Made by a program: the position numbers and the translations under genes
DNA from: Galaxea fascicularis
Taxonomy: Eukaryota; Cnidaria; Anthozoa; Scleractinia; Euphylliidae
Assembly (NCBI GenBank): GCA_948470475.1
Contig: OX419339.1
Coordinates: 14,470,863 to 14,534,862 of the forward strand
Reading direction: 5' to 3'
DNA: 64,000 nucleotides
Notes under the pieces: model-generated
What the model was told of the DNA's origin: nothing
The model's input: the letters and a program-made list of their open reading frames with translations, nothing else
The model's database searches: none
Shown here: positions 48,588 through 63,500 of the stretch, piece by piece
Numbering within the stretch: position 1 is the stretch's first letter
Layout: each line of letters starts with the position of its first letter

Positions 48588-51500
48588 GATGAAGCAAATC
48601 GGACTCCCGTTACGCGGTCGTCCGATTTTGTTAATCACTTGTATGATTACAGACCGAATTGGACTCCACTTAGTCCTATTACCATTACTTATTGAAAAAA
48701 ACGAGGACTGCAGACACCACAAAGAATATAAACTCCACTCTAAAGTGCAGAAGTGGTGGTGTCAGTCCGTAAAAGAAACGCGTTCATTGAAGAATAGCAT
48801 TCATTCCAAAGACCCGGTCAGTCTTAAGTCAGTAGAATGAACCGGAATCGGGAGAAAGATTTATACACAACCCCATACATTAACTGTACATACATCACTG
48901 TCATACTAACCCTGTTCCGAAAACAAATGGAGTTTGAGTCACAAAATGCATGTATAATTAATGTATGGGGCTGTGTGGTACATCATCACCCATTTGTGTA
49001 ACAAAAGGTCAGTAATCATAAGCTGCCAATTGAGAACTGAAGTAATGCAAAGTTACCTGTGTCTCTGTCATCAGCCTCAATGGTGATCACATTGAAACCT
49101 GATGCAGTATTCTCGGGAACCCTGGCTTTGTATTCTTCCAGCTTAAATGTTGGTGTATCATCATTCACATCGACGAGGCCTAATATGACGAGGCAAGTTG
49201 TGTATAGGGTAGTTTGGATCTCTGTAGCTCGGAACTGAAGTTTATATTCTTTTTTCTGCTCATAATCCACTGTGCTAGCAGTTGAAATCTCTCCAGATGT
49301 TGGGTCGATCTTGAATTTCTGTTCTCCCTCGGGGTTAGACTTCACCAGACTGTATAATATTTTATTGCTTGGATTAACCTGGCTGTTCGCTTTGATAGTT
49401 GCTACCGATGTGTCAGGCTTTACATCTTCATTAAAAGTACTCTTATAAACTTGAGAGGTAAATACTGGTGGTTTCTTTTCCGCTACATTGATTTCAACTG
49501 TGGTCGTTGATTCACGTGGTCTCTGATCACTTACGGCCATGGGCTGCTTGTTCAAGGCTCTTATTTGTAGTTGTACCGTTCCTTGGTAGTTTGCCAAACT
49601 CACCTTGGTCCTAATTATACCAGTGGCCTCTTCAACACGAAACTTATCATCAGAAGTAACCAGCTGGTATACCACTTCACTGTTGTCGATTGTGCTGCTG
49701 ACTCTTGTGTCAGCATCTGCAGCACTAACAGTCAAAACGTTTGTTCCAATATTAGCTCCTTGCCAGACACTTGCAAAGTACTTCCTTGTCAAGAATACGG
49801 GATAATTGTCGTTCTTGTCTACAACTTTCACGTCCATAATACAGTACGAAAGAAGCCTCTCCTCTTCATTCCTTCCATGGCCTCCATCCTCGGCCATCAC
49901 AATCAAATTGTGCTGATCTTTGTTCTCCCGGTCCAAGCTGGATAAAGTTCTTATAACACCAGTTGTGTTGTCTATTTCAAACAACCTTTCTCCACTAGTA
50001 ATAAGGAAGTACTCCACCTCCCTGTTTCGACCCCGGTCTTTATCGTCCACAGCAGTGACCTGGTGCACTAGTTGTCCACTCGGCTTGTTTTCTTCCACAG
50101 AGACCTCTTTAGGGCAGTTGGTGAACACTGGTCTATTGTCGTTGCTATCCTCGATGTTTACCACAACACGCACTTCATCATGTCTAGCGCTCTGAGAGTC
50201 CTTAGCCCTCACTTGAAGAGAATACTGTGTCTGGGACCGTCCTTTGACGCTCTGTCGCAGTGTAAGGACACCAGTTGAAGAATTGATCTGGAAAATGTTA
50301 GTATTGCCACTGGTTATAGAATATATGACCGAACGTCCATCCGCATCTCTGGCCAGAATGGCCGCCAAGGCTTTCCCTGTTTCTGCATCTTCAGCGATAC
50401 CGATGGTGTAGTCACTCTGCTGAAATTGTGGCACTTCATCATTTTTATTCTGCACTGTTAACTTGACAAAAGCCTTGGATTTGAACTGTTTTTTCTCCCC
50501 AAAATCTTCTACGATGGCGGTAAACACATGTTCTCTTTTCGTTTCATAGTCAAGAGGAGTTGGGCCCACACTGATGTCGCCAGTAATTGGATCAATTGTA
50601 AACAGAGAGGTACCTTCTAGAGAATACTTTAACAAACCTAGCTGGCAGGTGCCGTCCGGAGTTCCACAGTCTTTGTCTCTGGCAGATACGCTAAGAACCA
50701 CAGTACCCGAACTAACATCTTCATCCACAGACTGTTCGTATACCTTCCTTGTAAAAGATGGATAATATTCATTGGCATTTGTAACTGTGATTTGTACTTC
50801 CACATCGTTAGAGTAACCCTTGGGAATGAGTTCAGTCGCTTTCACTTTCAGGTTATACATGGCTCGCTTTTCACGGTCCAACAGAGAGTTCAGTTTAATT
50901 TCCCCAGTAGCATGCACTTGAAAGCTCTTATCTGGATCGCCTTGAGTAATAGAATATCCCAACCTTGCTCCAGACAGGCTGGTGGCATTGACCACACCAA
51001 CTATAACACCAGGGGGGTCTCTCTCGAACACTTTAAACTTGTATGCACTTTCAGAAAACTGTGGCGAGAAGGTCACCGTCTTGATATCAAGAGACACTGC
51101 TGGGCCAACCCGCCGAGGGATGCCAAAGTCAAATGGATACAATGTGACATTGTACCCTCCAATGTCCTGCAGTATAGCATCAGTCTCGACAACCTTATCA
51201 AGTGGGTTAATACCAAATGGTACACCTTTCGAGACCAACTGGTAGCCAACCCTACCAGCCAAGCCACCATCCTTGTCTTCTGCTTTCAGCTGATATGCAC
51301 TTGTTCCCGGCCGCGAATTGGTGTTAACACGGCCAAAAAAGTCTACCATAGTAAATTTGGGTTTATTGTCGTTAATATCAACTACGTTGATTTCCACATC
51401 GACGTCATTGGTGCGCGCTCCTGGAGGTGGTTCCTCCTCTCTAACGGTCAAACTGTAGAATTGCGTTTTCTCAAAATCAAATGGTGCTGTCATACGAACC

Positions 51501-54500
51501 TCTCCAGAATTATCCACGGTGAAGTTGGATTTTTGTGGGAAAATTATAGAGAGTGTACCACCAGGGAAGTACCTCGGGACTATGGCTATCACGCTTCCAA
51601 CCTCTTTGTCTTCTCTAACATAAACTCGAACTGGTTGCTGATCAGCTCTATAGGTTACAAGCGTGAGCTGTACTTGCACTCTTGTCTCGCGCGGAGGGGT
51701 ACCGCTGTCTTTAGCAGTCAAGTAAAACGTCCCCGGTGACTTGATCTGTGATCGAGATTTCTTTGCTATCAGGAACCCATTGTTATCGATAGAAAACATG
51801 GGTTTGGCTTCATCCGATAGGGTGTAGGTAATCGTGTCTCCAGGATCTCTGTCATAAGCCAAAAGACGGGCAGCCGCATCGCCAACCTGGAAGTCTTCTT
51901 CTACCTTCCTTTCCAAGAATCCATTAACCTCACCAGGGAATTTGGGCTCATTGTCATTGACGTTCTTCACTTTAATAATAACAGTAACTTGATCACTTCG
52001 GTCTCTTGTATCCATAACTCGAACAACCAACCGATGCTCTTGAGCGTCTTCGTAATCCAACACCCTCGTCACCTTGAGTTCGCCCGTGGATGGTACAATT
52101 CGGAATAATCCATCCTCGTTACCAGAGACTATTTCATATGTGAGCGCCTCTGAGGTGGCTGCTTTGACGACCATAACTCTACCATTTGCTGCGACCCCTT
52201 CAGTGACCTCCTGAATGACTGGCTTGACAACAAATTTGGGAGGTCCATCTGGTAAAAAGACGTTGAACTGCACAGTGGTAGTCGAGCGTCTTGGTGGATT
52301 CCCTTTGTCTTTTGCTTCCACTTCAAGAGAGAACCGAGAAGCAGAGACTGTTGTGAGAGATTTCTTCAACTTCATGGCACCTGTATCAGGATCAATCTTA
52401 AAGGCATCCTCTTGGTTTCCTCTTGTAATGTTATAAACTACTGCGCTGTTGTCGCCACTGTCCAAGTCCGTTGCTGTAACCAACAACACTTGCGAGTCCA
52501 CCTTTTCATCCAGAGACACTTTGGTTACATAAGAGTCAGCAGAGAACTTTGGGGACCAGTCGTTCACGTCTTTCACATTCAAAATCACTTTGGCGATTGC
52601 TTTGAAAACAAATGAAGAAAGATTCAACAAATTAATGGCATTACACTGATCTGATGAGAGGTTAAAAAATAGGCAGTCGACGACTGCATGTGGCTACTGC
52701 TTAATTAAAAGCTTTTTAAAAAATGAAAGTGAAAGGGATGCGAAACGATGGTCAGTTGTAAGGATACAGTGGATGAAACCCCATGGTTACTCATGATCAC
52801 TTAATTCAAAGATTTACATCAAATCAGCCAAGGCGGGCAATGAGGTGCAACCAGATGGCCATGTCACGTGTTAACGTTTAAATCAGCAGATAAATTTGAT
52901 CAAAATCAAAAATGGTTTCTACAAAATATATAACTGAATTCGAAGATCATGAGAACTATCGTGCGGCTGCTTAAACAGTAAAAATGAGTTACGCGAGTCA
53001 GACAAGTTGTTTGGAAGCCTGCGCAACGTCAAATATCTGATCGGATATCACATTAAGTGGAATTTTCGCTTACTGAGCACAACACTTACTAGTATCGATT
53101 TTCTAATCCAAAGAACAAATAAGAGTTGTAGAGAATCTCACAAATTATGCAGCAATATGAACAATAATTGCGAATTCACAAACGGAACAATGATTTTTCA
53201 ATCCGTTTACATTTTGAAATAAAATTGCTAGGTGCTGTTGTAAATTACCGTCACATCTCTTTTCATTATTTTGATCTTGTTTTGTCCAGAGGAAAGAACT
53301 TATTGTGTTGAGGCAACACTTCCCAAGTGGACTTGTTTACTTGTTTACGTCTAGTTATGCACTTATCATTTAAAATCATTTCAAATCAGTAGTTTTGCAC
53401 TAATTAACACCAACCCGCTGATCAATTTCAGCGCGCTCTCACTGGACAAAACGCGTAATGTGATCAGACGATAATTCTTGTCCGACTTCGTATATGTCGC
53501 CCGACATTGTTAATGTGCAAAACACAGAGTAAGAAAGTTAGTTTTAGGTTTTAGGACTTCGCCAGCTACCCAATGACCTGCCAAGTACATAATTAAAATA
53601 ACAACTAAACCAAAATGAACAAACACAGACTTGACGGGCCTAATCTGTACATGTTAAGTTCTCCATGCAAGCCTGTTACAGTCTTTCCCGTAAAACCGTG
53701 AACGCCAGAAAAAAATTCTGGAATGTTCATTGTTTCGCGACCAATCAGAAGCAACATGAAACCACAACCTAATTACCGTTACTGTTTGCGGTTCAGTTTT
53801 CTCACGCGTGATTGGCTTTTTACTTGAAACACAATAACATTCCATAGATATTTCTGGTGTTCACGGTTTCACGGGAAAGACTGTAACAGCTGCTGCAATT
53901 TAAGGCTTGGGGCCCTAATAAAGATACTTCCTTTGCTAGTGCGCAGACGTTCTTCAAACCATAAAATGTCCAAGAGGCTCGACGTTCTAAGGCAGTATTT
54001 TCGGTAACATTTTGAAGTACCGGATTTGTAACCGGTTAAACAAACAGCGGATGTCAGAATTCTAAAAATACTTATTAAGTGTCAACTACCAGACGATATC
54101 AAAAACCGGACGGCCTCAAACAAAGCCGCAGTCTAAAGGTCAGTGCTTTTAACTAGTACAGCTATATGTTTGAACTGTTGTGATTATTCAGGAAAGGCAC
54201 ATCTTGGCAAGAGCAATGGGAATTTAAAAGGAGGACGAGAAAATAAAAACGAAAACTGGGGGTGGCTTCACATCTTTGAAAGACAGTCGACAACCTACAT
54301 TATTACCTCTGAAAATAACTAATGAGTGGGTGCCCCGATTTCTTCTAGGATATCAAAAGTTGTTTTTCCCACATAGGCAAAGCAAAAACGCCTTTTTCCT
54401 ACAGTTAGGACGCAACATACTTAAATCCACAATACTGTATCTCAGGATATAGGAGAAAACTCATAGAAACCATATTTTCACCTACACCCTTTTAAAAAGA

Positions 54501-57500
54501 TTTTATCCACAGAATCAATGACGTGTGTTCTTAAAAACTCCTTTCAACTTACAACTACGAACTGGGTTTCCTTTATCCGAAGCTCTGATGCTCAAGATAT
54601 GCTGTTGAATTTGTTCAAAGTCCAGTGCTCCAGCGGTGGTAATAGAGCCAGTCCGTGAATCAAGGTTAAACTTGGAATTTACGTCCACGGTGTAAAGTAA
54701 ACGATACTCAACTTCACCATTGGTACCAGTATCCCTGTCTGTTGCTGACACTTTTCCTACTTCTTGACCTACACCTTAAATACAATAAGTACAATGCTAT
54801 TAAACCCTTGTTAAATGCTTGTGTTCTTACTTTGACCTACACCTTAAATACAATAAGTACAATGCTATTAAACCCTTGTTAAATGCTTGTGTTCTTACTT
54901 TGGCTGGACACCTACCATATCCTAGTAGTGAAGTGTTCAATATTGCAATGCATTGTATCGCATGGCATTGCATCACATCTCTGATTTGGCATAGATTGCA
55001 TACCGAAGGGGCATTGTGGATGGCATAGATGGCATAGATAGCAATTTCAGTGGTGTTTTTCATACTCATGAAACACAATAGAGTAATGGCAACAAAAAAA
55101 AGAAATCATGGTCGTGAGTGATTATGAGAACATGACAGTTTACGATGGCCAACAGCAAACTTCTGCACATAGTATTCAGGTTAAAAGAACTTCTTCTCAA
55201 GACAGAAGGTTCGCAAGTGATAATGTATGCATGTGATTGGCATAATTATCTAATTTTTACTTCTCTTTCCAGAAATTTGTCATCACAAGAAGAAAAAGAA
55301 TACGAAAAGTAAGGCCACATAATGTTAATTAACACATGTTCTCAAAGTATCAAGAAACCAACCAAACATACACTGACATAAACTGAATTATTTGTTCGAG
55401 AAAATGGGAGTTTGGGATAGCCAACCAAAAGCTAGTACTATACATATTAACACTTGCCCCAGATAGTGAGCCAATGCCAATGGCCCCCACTTCTATGTTT
55501 ACATAAACTATTATTCACTTACGTTTGTCTTCGCTCACATCAAAGGAATAGACAGTTTTAGTAAACTTGGGAGTGTCGTCATTTCGGTCACTAATGACCA
55601 CAGTGACAGTTGAATTGCTGATCTTACTACCTACTGAAGCAGATACTTTCAGTGAATAGGAGGATATCTTCTCCCTATCCAATGGTCTGGCCACACTTAT
55701 GACACCTGCATGGTTGATACAAAAAGCTTTATCAGTGTTTCCACTCAGAATGGAGTACTTGTAGTTTGGATTTTTTTGTTGAGGTGAAATATCTTGGACT
55801 GTGTAACCAACTTGTTCATCTTCATCAATTGAGACAATAAAGCTTGAGCGCAACTGAGGGGCCTGGAGTCCATCTGTTACATGAATTCTGAGTTGATACC
55901 CTGGGCTTTCTCTTGATGGGGAAGCGCCATCAGTTGCTTTAACAGTTATGTCCCATGTCTGCTGCTGTGATTTTCTAATGCAATGAAAAAAATACACACA
56001 ATGCAGTCACATCGTGCTTCTAAACTAATCAATTTTTAATCAAAAGTTAATTGACAACAGCAACTAATTTTCGTGCTGAAGAAATTTCAATAATTTGATG
56101 GTACTTTAAAAACCACTGCCTTTTAATATGGACCAAGCAATGGCACAGGTCGAAAAATCGATTTTGCTCATTTTTTGTCCATAGGTTGGCCGTAGCTAGA
56201 AAACAAACGGACCATAGTTAGTTTCTGCTAATGCAGCTTTTTTGGGAAGAAATTTGTGGAAAACGATTTCGCCCCAATTGGGCTCAAAATCTACTTCCGG
56301 TTATGCTGAATTTTCTGAATATTTGATTGCTTCGCGCTCCGCACAGCAGCTACTTGAGAATCTTTCAATGGTTTTTGTATTCAGCTCAGGTCTTCATGGT
56401 ATGACTCAGCAAAAAATAAAATAAATCGAGGTTTCGTTTGAGCCTGAAATGAGCTCGAACAGAAATGCAAAATATTACAATGTGTTGCGAACGAATTATA
56501 GCACTAAAATATCGCCATATTTTTCTATGAGCTATAACTTTAAATGCCGTAAAAACACTTTCTACGGGTTAGCTACACACCCACCTGTTTGAAAATCAAA
56601 AAACATCTCTGGGCAAATGGTTTTAAGTCGCCGCCTTGGCCTGTGTTTCCCATAATTTTTTTCCTGAATCTGCCGTTGGAATGTAATTGTGTGACGCGGG
56701 TGTTCACCCTGAATACATAATTCGCTTCCAACAAACCGCAGATGGCTATCTTAGAACATTTTGGTGAGAGAAGAAATTTATAATGGACCACTTTTAACTT
56801 TAACATTTTGAAAGCCATCACTTTAGAAATTTCGGTAATTAAAGACGCTAATTAAAAGAAATTTACTTGGAGTTCGGGTGTTACTGCTATGTCGTTTTAG
56901 GCTGACGTTCTTTCTTTCTTGATCATTCAGGACGTAACCAATCGATGAAATCGATGATCGATGACAATCGATGCCAATTAATCGATTGATATTGATAATC
57001 GATAAGCAATTGATCGTCCAGGTTGGTGTGATTATCAATTGTCATCGATTTTCATCGATTGGCAGTGGTTTTCATCGATTATCAATATTAATCGATTAAT
57101 TGGCATCGATTGCCATCGATTGTTGATAGATAATTTGTCGGTCAAGATTTCTAAAGGGAACAGCCTCTTGATGTATTCTAATGATTAAAACAATGATTAA
57201 AAAAAAAGGATCTCGGCGAAATCTTGGGACGACGTAACTATTCAACTGACGAGACAGTCTAGTAAACTATTTGATCACGAAAAGCTTTTAAAGCCCAATC
57301 GATGGCAATCGATGATTCCTAAATACTTTTGGGTGATTATCGATTGGTCATCGATTGGCCGATACCAATCGATGCCAATTAACTAACATGCATCGATTGG
57401 TATCGATTGATCGATTGCTTTATCGATCATCGATTTCATCGATTGGTTACGTCCTGATCATTTCAATTACAAGAACGAGTTCTAGACATAAAATCGTTCT

Positions 57501-60500
57501 AAGTTCATTTCTTAAGCCTAATAACAAGTTGATATTGTTGGTTTGTAGCGTTACGTGATCTGAAGGAACGCTGCAGTGATTAAATTTGTATTTGTTGATA
57601 ACCGGTTAAGCGCTTTTATTTGTACCAGTCAGCTTGTCGACACTTGGTGCCTTTTCTCCTTCTAAAAAGTCGGAAAAAGTAAATGCAAAAAGAAAGACTG
57701 AAGAATACAGCCGTGTTTGGTAGGGAACATTTTCATTTGGCCATAAAATGAAAACACAAAATTATGTGATTTTAGTTGTAAAGTGTCATGGTTGGATTAA
57801 AAAAAACATGGCAAAAGTTATGCATGCTTCAGTGGATTCACAAAATGTTTATCAGGAATTGAAGGAGTGAATCATCCAACAAAGAATAGAGCAAAAGGGT
57901 GAAATCAGCCTCACACATACGACTTGGAAATGGCACAGCCATTTTCCAAGTTAAAAATCAATGTCAAGGGAAATACGCGTAAATAGGGGGTTCTCTATCG
58001 TTCAATTTTGTTGAAATGATTAAAAGTATAGACACTATCATTTAATGTTTGGCAACTCCCAACATATCTGGTTCTCACTGTCAAAGCTTCAATAACACTA
58101 GTAAAAACGACTATCAATTAACTATCAAGTGATAATTATCACAACTTGACAGTTAGTCGATAGTCATTTTTTTTTATTCAATTAATCATTTCCAAATGGT
58201 CATTCCTTTTTTCAAAGCATCACGCTTTTTCTTGTTTTGATAGACATTTGTGGGATGCCTCCGCGGTGACAACCCTCTTTTACCAAAATAAACAACTGTA
58301 GTTCACACACTTGACAGTACCTACCTTATTTCCTGTTTAGCTGTTATGACTCCAGTATTAACATTTATCTGGAATGGTGTATTTGGGGTGGTTATGCTGT
58401 ACTTCACCGTCCCTGCTGCTCCAACATCAGGATCAGTGGCTATCACCTGAAGCAGACATATGGAATGAGTGAGTCTAAACAACAGCTTAGCATGGGAGTG
58501 GAGAGGGGAAAGCTTCCTTAACATAACTATCGAGCCATCCATATACACAAGAATTTGCATGTGATAAATTACTGATTATTCAAAACAAAAAACACAGAGA
58601 CCAGCCTAAAGTGATCTTTTCCCAAAAGAAATGTTACAGGCAAAGCCAAACAAATGTTCTTGTCATTAACAGACTAATGAATTTTCAGAACTGTACAAAA
58701 GAAATGAGAATGAATTTCAACAAATTTTGAAACATATTCAGGGCTGTCGTTAAGGGCCAGTAGCCGGCCGAAACAGACAGCTACTTGCCCATCGTCAGCC
58801 GTCTACTTTCGTTTCAGTTCACTGTTACTTTTGAAGAGAAAGCTTACAGTAACAAAAAAATCCACTCAAAATAAAGATGTACATCAGTATTACTACAGTT
58901 TCAAACATGGTTGGCAGCCGTTCTTTCAGAGTTATTGAAGGTCTGTGAGAGTGTGAAACATTTTTGTAGAATGGTTCCCAAGCTTGCGTGTCATGTCTGA
59001 CAAAAAAAAAAAACACATGGTGTCTGCTTCGGCATCCGCACCAACGAAGCGAAATGTTGCACTTTATTGAGCATGACAAAATCAAATGTCAGACAGTTAT
59101 TACAAAAACAGCTCTCTTTGTAATTTGTTTTCTTGTAATGCTGAACAACCAGGTTCTTTAAACAGCCATTTTCCAGCCATTGATGATAAGACGATTGGTC
59201 AGTCAATGTTAGCAAACAAATTAAACTGGGTATCATACTCTCTGACTGCTTTCCTTTGGTGGGGGGAAGATCTAATGTATTGTAGCATTCCAGTACTTTG
59301 TCAACAATTTGCTAGATGAACATTTCAATCTTTGAGAGAACAAGTGATAAGTAAACTTAAATTCTGTCAAATTTAGCCTGGATTTTTGATTGCTTTTTGA
59401 AAGGAAATATATCACCAGGAAAATGCTGGAAATGGCATTTCCAGGTGTCTAGATCTCAAAATTTTCTAGGGAAGGAAGGGAGGGGGGGGGGGGGCATGCT
59501 CCCACATCCCCTTAAAAAACTCACACCAAAGGTGCTTGAGTGCCAAGCCACCTACTGTTACTTTTGGGACTGTTAAAAGTTAATGACAGCCCTGCATATT
59601 GGCACTTTCCAACGCAAATGAGCAAAACTTTTTACCGAAATTTTCAAAGCCACTATTGTCCCTAAAATGTCAAAATTTTGATCTGATACATGAAAGTTCA
59701 AACACCACGAAAATTCATTCCACTTTGATTCAACAATCCATTCTTCAAATGAAAAATTAAAAAATTAAATATTCAACAACATAATCCAGTTCATGTTTAA
59801 CTTAACTTTATCTTGGAAGTGCAAACATATGGATCAATATTAAGTACATGTAAGTGTGCATCATTCAAAATTTGCAAACAACTACAAAGGAATGTTTACA
59901 TGACTTTCTTTAGCATGAAGCTTGATCCAAGACTTACATGACTTCTCATTAACAGCAAGCAATTTTATTTTGTTGTTTGTCATTTTAGTAAGGAGTCAAA
60001 AAAGTCAATTGCATATTAGAAAAGTTCTTGCTTGAAGCAATATTACTCAGTGATACCTATTACAGCCAAAGTTGAAAAAAGCGCACGCTTTGACTCTATT
60101 TCTTTAAAAGATACAACCAAAAGTGGGTAGTAAAGCACAAAACCTACTGGCCAAAACAGAATTTTTACTAGTCTGTGGCTACAATAGTTGACCACCGTTA
60201 ATCTTCAGCCCTGTACTGATTTACAAAATAGCACATTTTACTTGAGAACATCGCACACAGTTATCTGTTGCATGTTTGGTTTGCATGTGTCACAGTAGGT
60301 TCTGTTTAAGTGAAGCGGTCGTCCAAAGACTAAACAGAATACAGGAATGTACGTCGGTAATAGGAACAAGTTGAATTAATCCACCAATGAAAGCAGTATT
60401 CACAGCCTACAAGATTTTCTATGAAAGAACACACACCACTTAACCCTAATAGGTCCATGGCCAACACACAAAACTCCATTACTAGAGATATATGTGGCTA

Positions 60501-63500
60501 CCCCACACACTTGAAGTCAATTGCTTGTGAAAACTTGTTAATTTCCGAGTTATCAGATCTGCCTGTATATAGCCATAGTAAAACACTCTAGAATGTTCTA
60601 CAAAGTTCTAATCTACGTAAGTAACATAATGAGGGTTTTTCTATATCAAGCAGCTTACACTTAAGTTTCTTAAAAATATTAATTATTTCTTATGCCAGTA
60701 AATTCTTATTTTTTATGCTCAACTGAACATAGTGTTCCTTAAGTTTCTAGATCTGTGTCATTGAAATAGCACAATTAATTATTTTTCATAACAGCATGAC
60801 TAAAAGATGAACTCTTGTCACTCAATAGACATATTGGACTCTGCATGTTTTTATCACGTAAAAAGCATAGAAAGCCCAAAAATACTTGTGAGCTATACCA
60901 ATACGAATATGTTTATCAAAAAATTGATCTGTATTTCGACTCATTTGTATGAAGAACAGTAACTAATATAAATCTTGTTTAAGAAGAAAAATGTTGCACG
61001 TAACATTACTAAGAATATAAAACTAATATAGTTAAAACCATGCCATGTACACAGCCATAGTTACAGAACTTCCTAACAAACAAAATATTATGGTACATAA
61101 AACAAAACAAAAATAATTATTTGACACCATTTTAGCAAAGTGTGGCTTTTTCTCAATTTGGAGTAAGGCTGCTGCAAAGTGTCTGTGTCGTGCTAAGGAT
61201 TTGGTTAATAAAATATAACAATTTTGCAAAGTTTACCTTTATCACATAAGATCCTGCAGGTGAATAGTCTTCAATTGCAATGTTTTTTGGCTCTGTCTCC
61301 AAGAATGTTATCCTAGGGCTGTTGTCATTCACATCTCCTATCCTTATGGTAGCTGGTGCTTCTGCAGCTAAACTTGATACCTCTGCACGGATGATCAAAT
61401 TGTAAGTTTCCTTAGCTTCACGATCAAGGGGGCCATTCACAAACACTTGACCATTCTGATTAATTCCAAAAGCATTGTCAGTATTCCCACCAACAATGCT
61501 GTATTGTATGCCACTTGGTCCGCGAGCAGAAGCAGTGAATACTACTGTGTTTCGATTCACATTTTCTGTCACACTTCTTGAGTAACTCGCTGGATCAAAC
61601 ACAATAAATGTAGTTCCAGGAGAGTAGACAGTCACGGAAACGTCAACAGTTGACCTTTTTATCGCATTCTGGGCTGTAAAAGAAGCAATTAAAACATACA
61701 TATTCAAACAACAATACTTATTATTGTGATTGGTAATAAACACTGCAGGTTTCACATTCACTTTTATTGACTACAATTTTCATGACCATAATTATGTAAT
61801 ATGCACTATGAAGCCAAATAACTCATTATTAATGTATACATCACTTGCTGTTAGGAACCAAAACAATTAAAATTCAATACACTGACATACACCAAAGGGT
61901 GTAAATTCATATAAACTGCTTCAGCAAAGATGCTCTTTCATTTCAGATAGCCTTGTTTAGATTATTTTCTTACTTGAGAAGTAAAAGTCAACAAAACAAA
62001 CCTACCACTATGGTGTAATTTTTCACTAGGAACACAGATTGTCATGTTGAGCAACTAAACATGGAAAATTAACTTGCCTAAAAGCAAAATCAACTGTTCG
62101 GGATGACACTCACAGCTGTACCCACCCCTTCACTCATGATATATATGAACATGTAACTGTATCACCCCTAGCTTCTTTTGGTTTATTTACTTCAAACCAG
62201 ATTGATCAGGACTAATACAAAAAACAGTTTTCTACATGTATTTACCTCTATCTGAAGCCCGGACCTGTAACTGGTATTTTTTGGCTGCCAAAGAATTTGC
62301 ACTGCTTAAAACACCACTGTTCGAGTCTAGACTGAATCTGTGAAAATAATGAAATGCACCATGTAATTCAGCATGTGACAGTTGTGTTCCAGATACATTG
62401 GAAGTGCAATTATACAACTGTTTTAAAAACCGTGCACAGATCTGGAGAGCAGTGTTAACCTTAAAAGCAAGAAAGAGATATATTCACAACTGGAGTTGAT
62501 GAGGTTTTAAAACAAAAATAGATTGCCAAAAACTGCATCTACATACATGTACCACAGTACATTGTACAAACTGCAAATAAAAGGCAAGAGTTTCTTTTGG
62601 AACCTATCTGTCAGGTCTGTTCAAAGCTGTTGGATAAACCTGTCAGTTAGCATCTTAGAGGCAGGTGCAGGTAAATTAATTGCAAAGTAACTATTTTGAG
62701 ACTTGGCATCTAAGTTTAATAAAATTCCTTATATGGTGTTCTACCATAGCCAGGTTCTCTTTTCATTATGGTATGCCTGCCAACTTTTTCTGAGTCAAAT
62801 GCTTGAGATTTTCGTCTCCTCGTGACTGGAATTTTCAAAAATGTTCCAGTGACTTCTGACAATTTCTCAAAGATGTCCGAACACTACCAACCATTTCCGA
62901 AGATGTTGACCACCTGTTTCTTACCCATTTGATAGCTGTGCATTTCACCTGTTTTACAGAACCCCTTAAAGAAGTTGAACTTCTTGTGGCTACTACTGAA
63001 AGAATGCAGAGACAATGATGCTACACCAGAACACTTCCCTCTCTCTACATTGCCTCTTAAAAATTCAATCAAAATTCACAAAATTTCCAAAGTCATTTAC
63101 CTGTTCCTGTCTTCAGAATCAAGCAGTTCATATGTGATCTCTCCAAATGAGCCAGAGTCCTCATCTGTTGCTGAAACCTTCAAAATTGAGTTACGCACTG
63201 GAAAATTACTGCTTACAGATGACCAGTAAGATGACTGTGAAAATACTGGGTTATGATCATTGGTGTCTTTTATGATGACCTCTACCATTGCCGTTGCATA
63301 CATGTTACGATAATTTTTATCTGTGGCTCGCACCTCAAAGGTGAACTTTGGAGTTTTAAAGTGATTAAAAGTCTTTTGTGTGACAAGTCTGCATTCTTTG
63401 TTATTATTGTCGGGATTAACCACTCTGAAATAATCTGCGACATCCCTCTGAACATTCTCAATAGTGCATTCAAACTGCAAAATCCCTGTATCCTCGTCAT

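Noticed and set aside
50792..51739. 315-codon plus-strand open frame
   Set aside because: It is antisense to exon B7, which has clear EC repeats on the minus strand. The translation shows no domain and is a codon-composition shadow.
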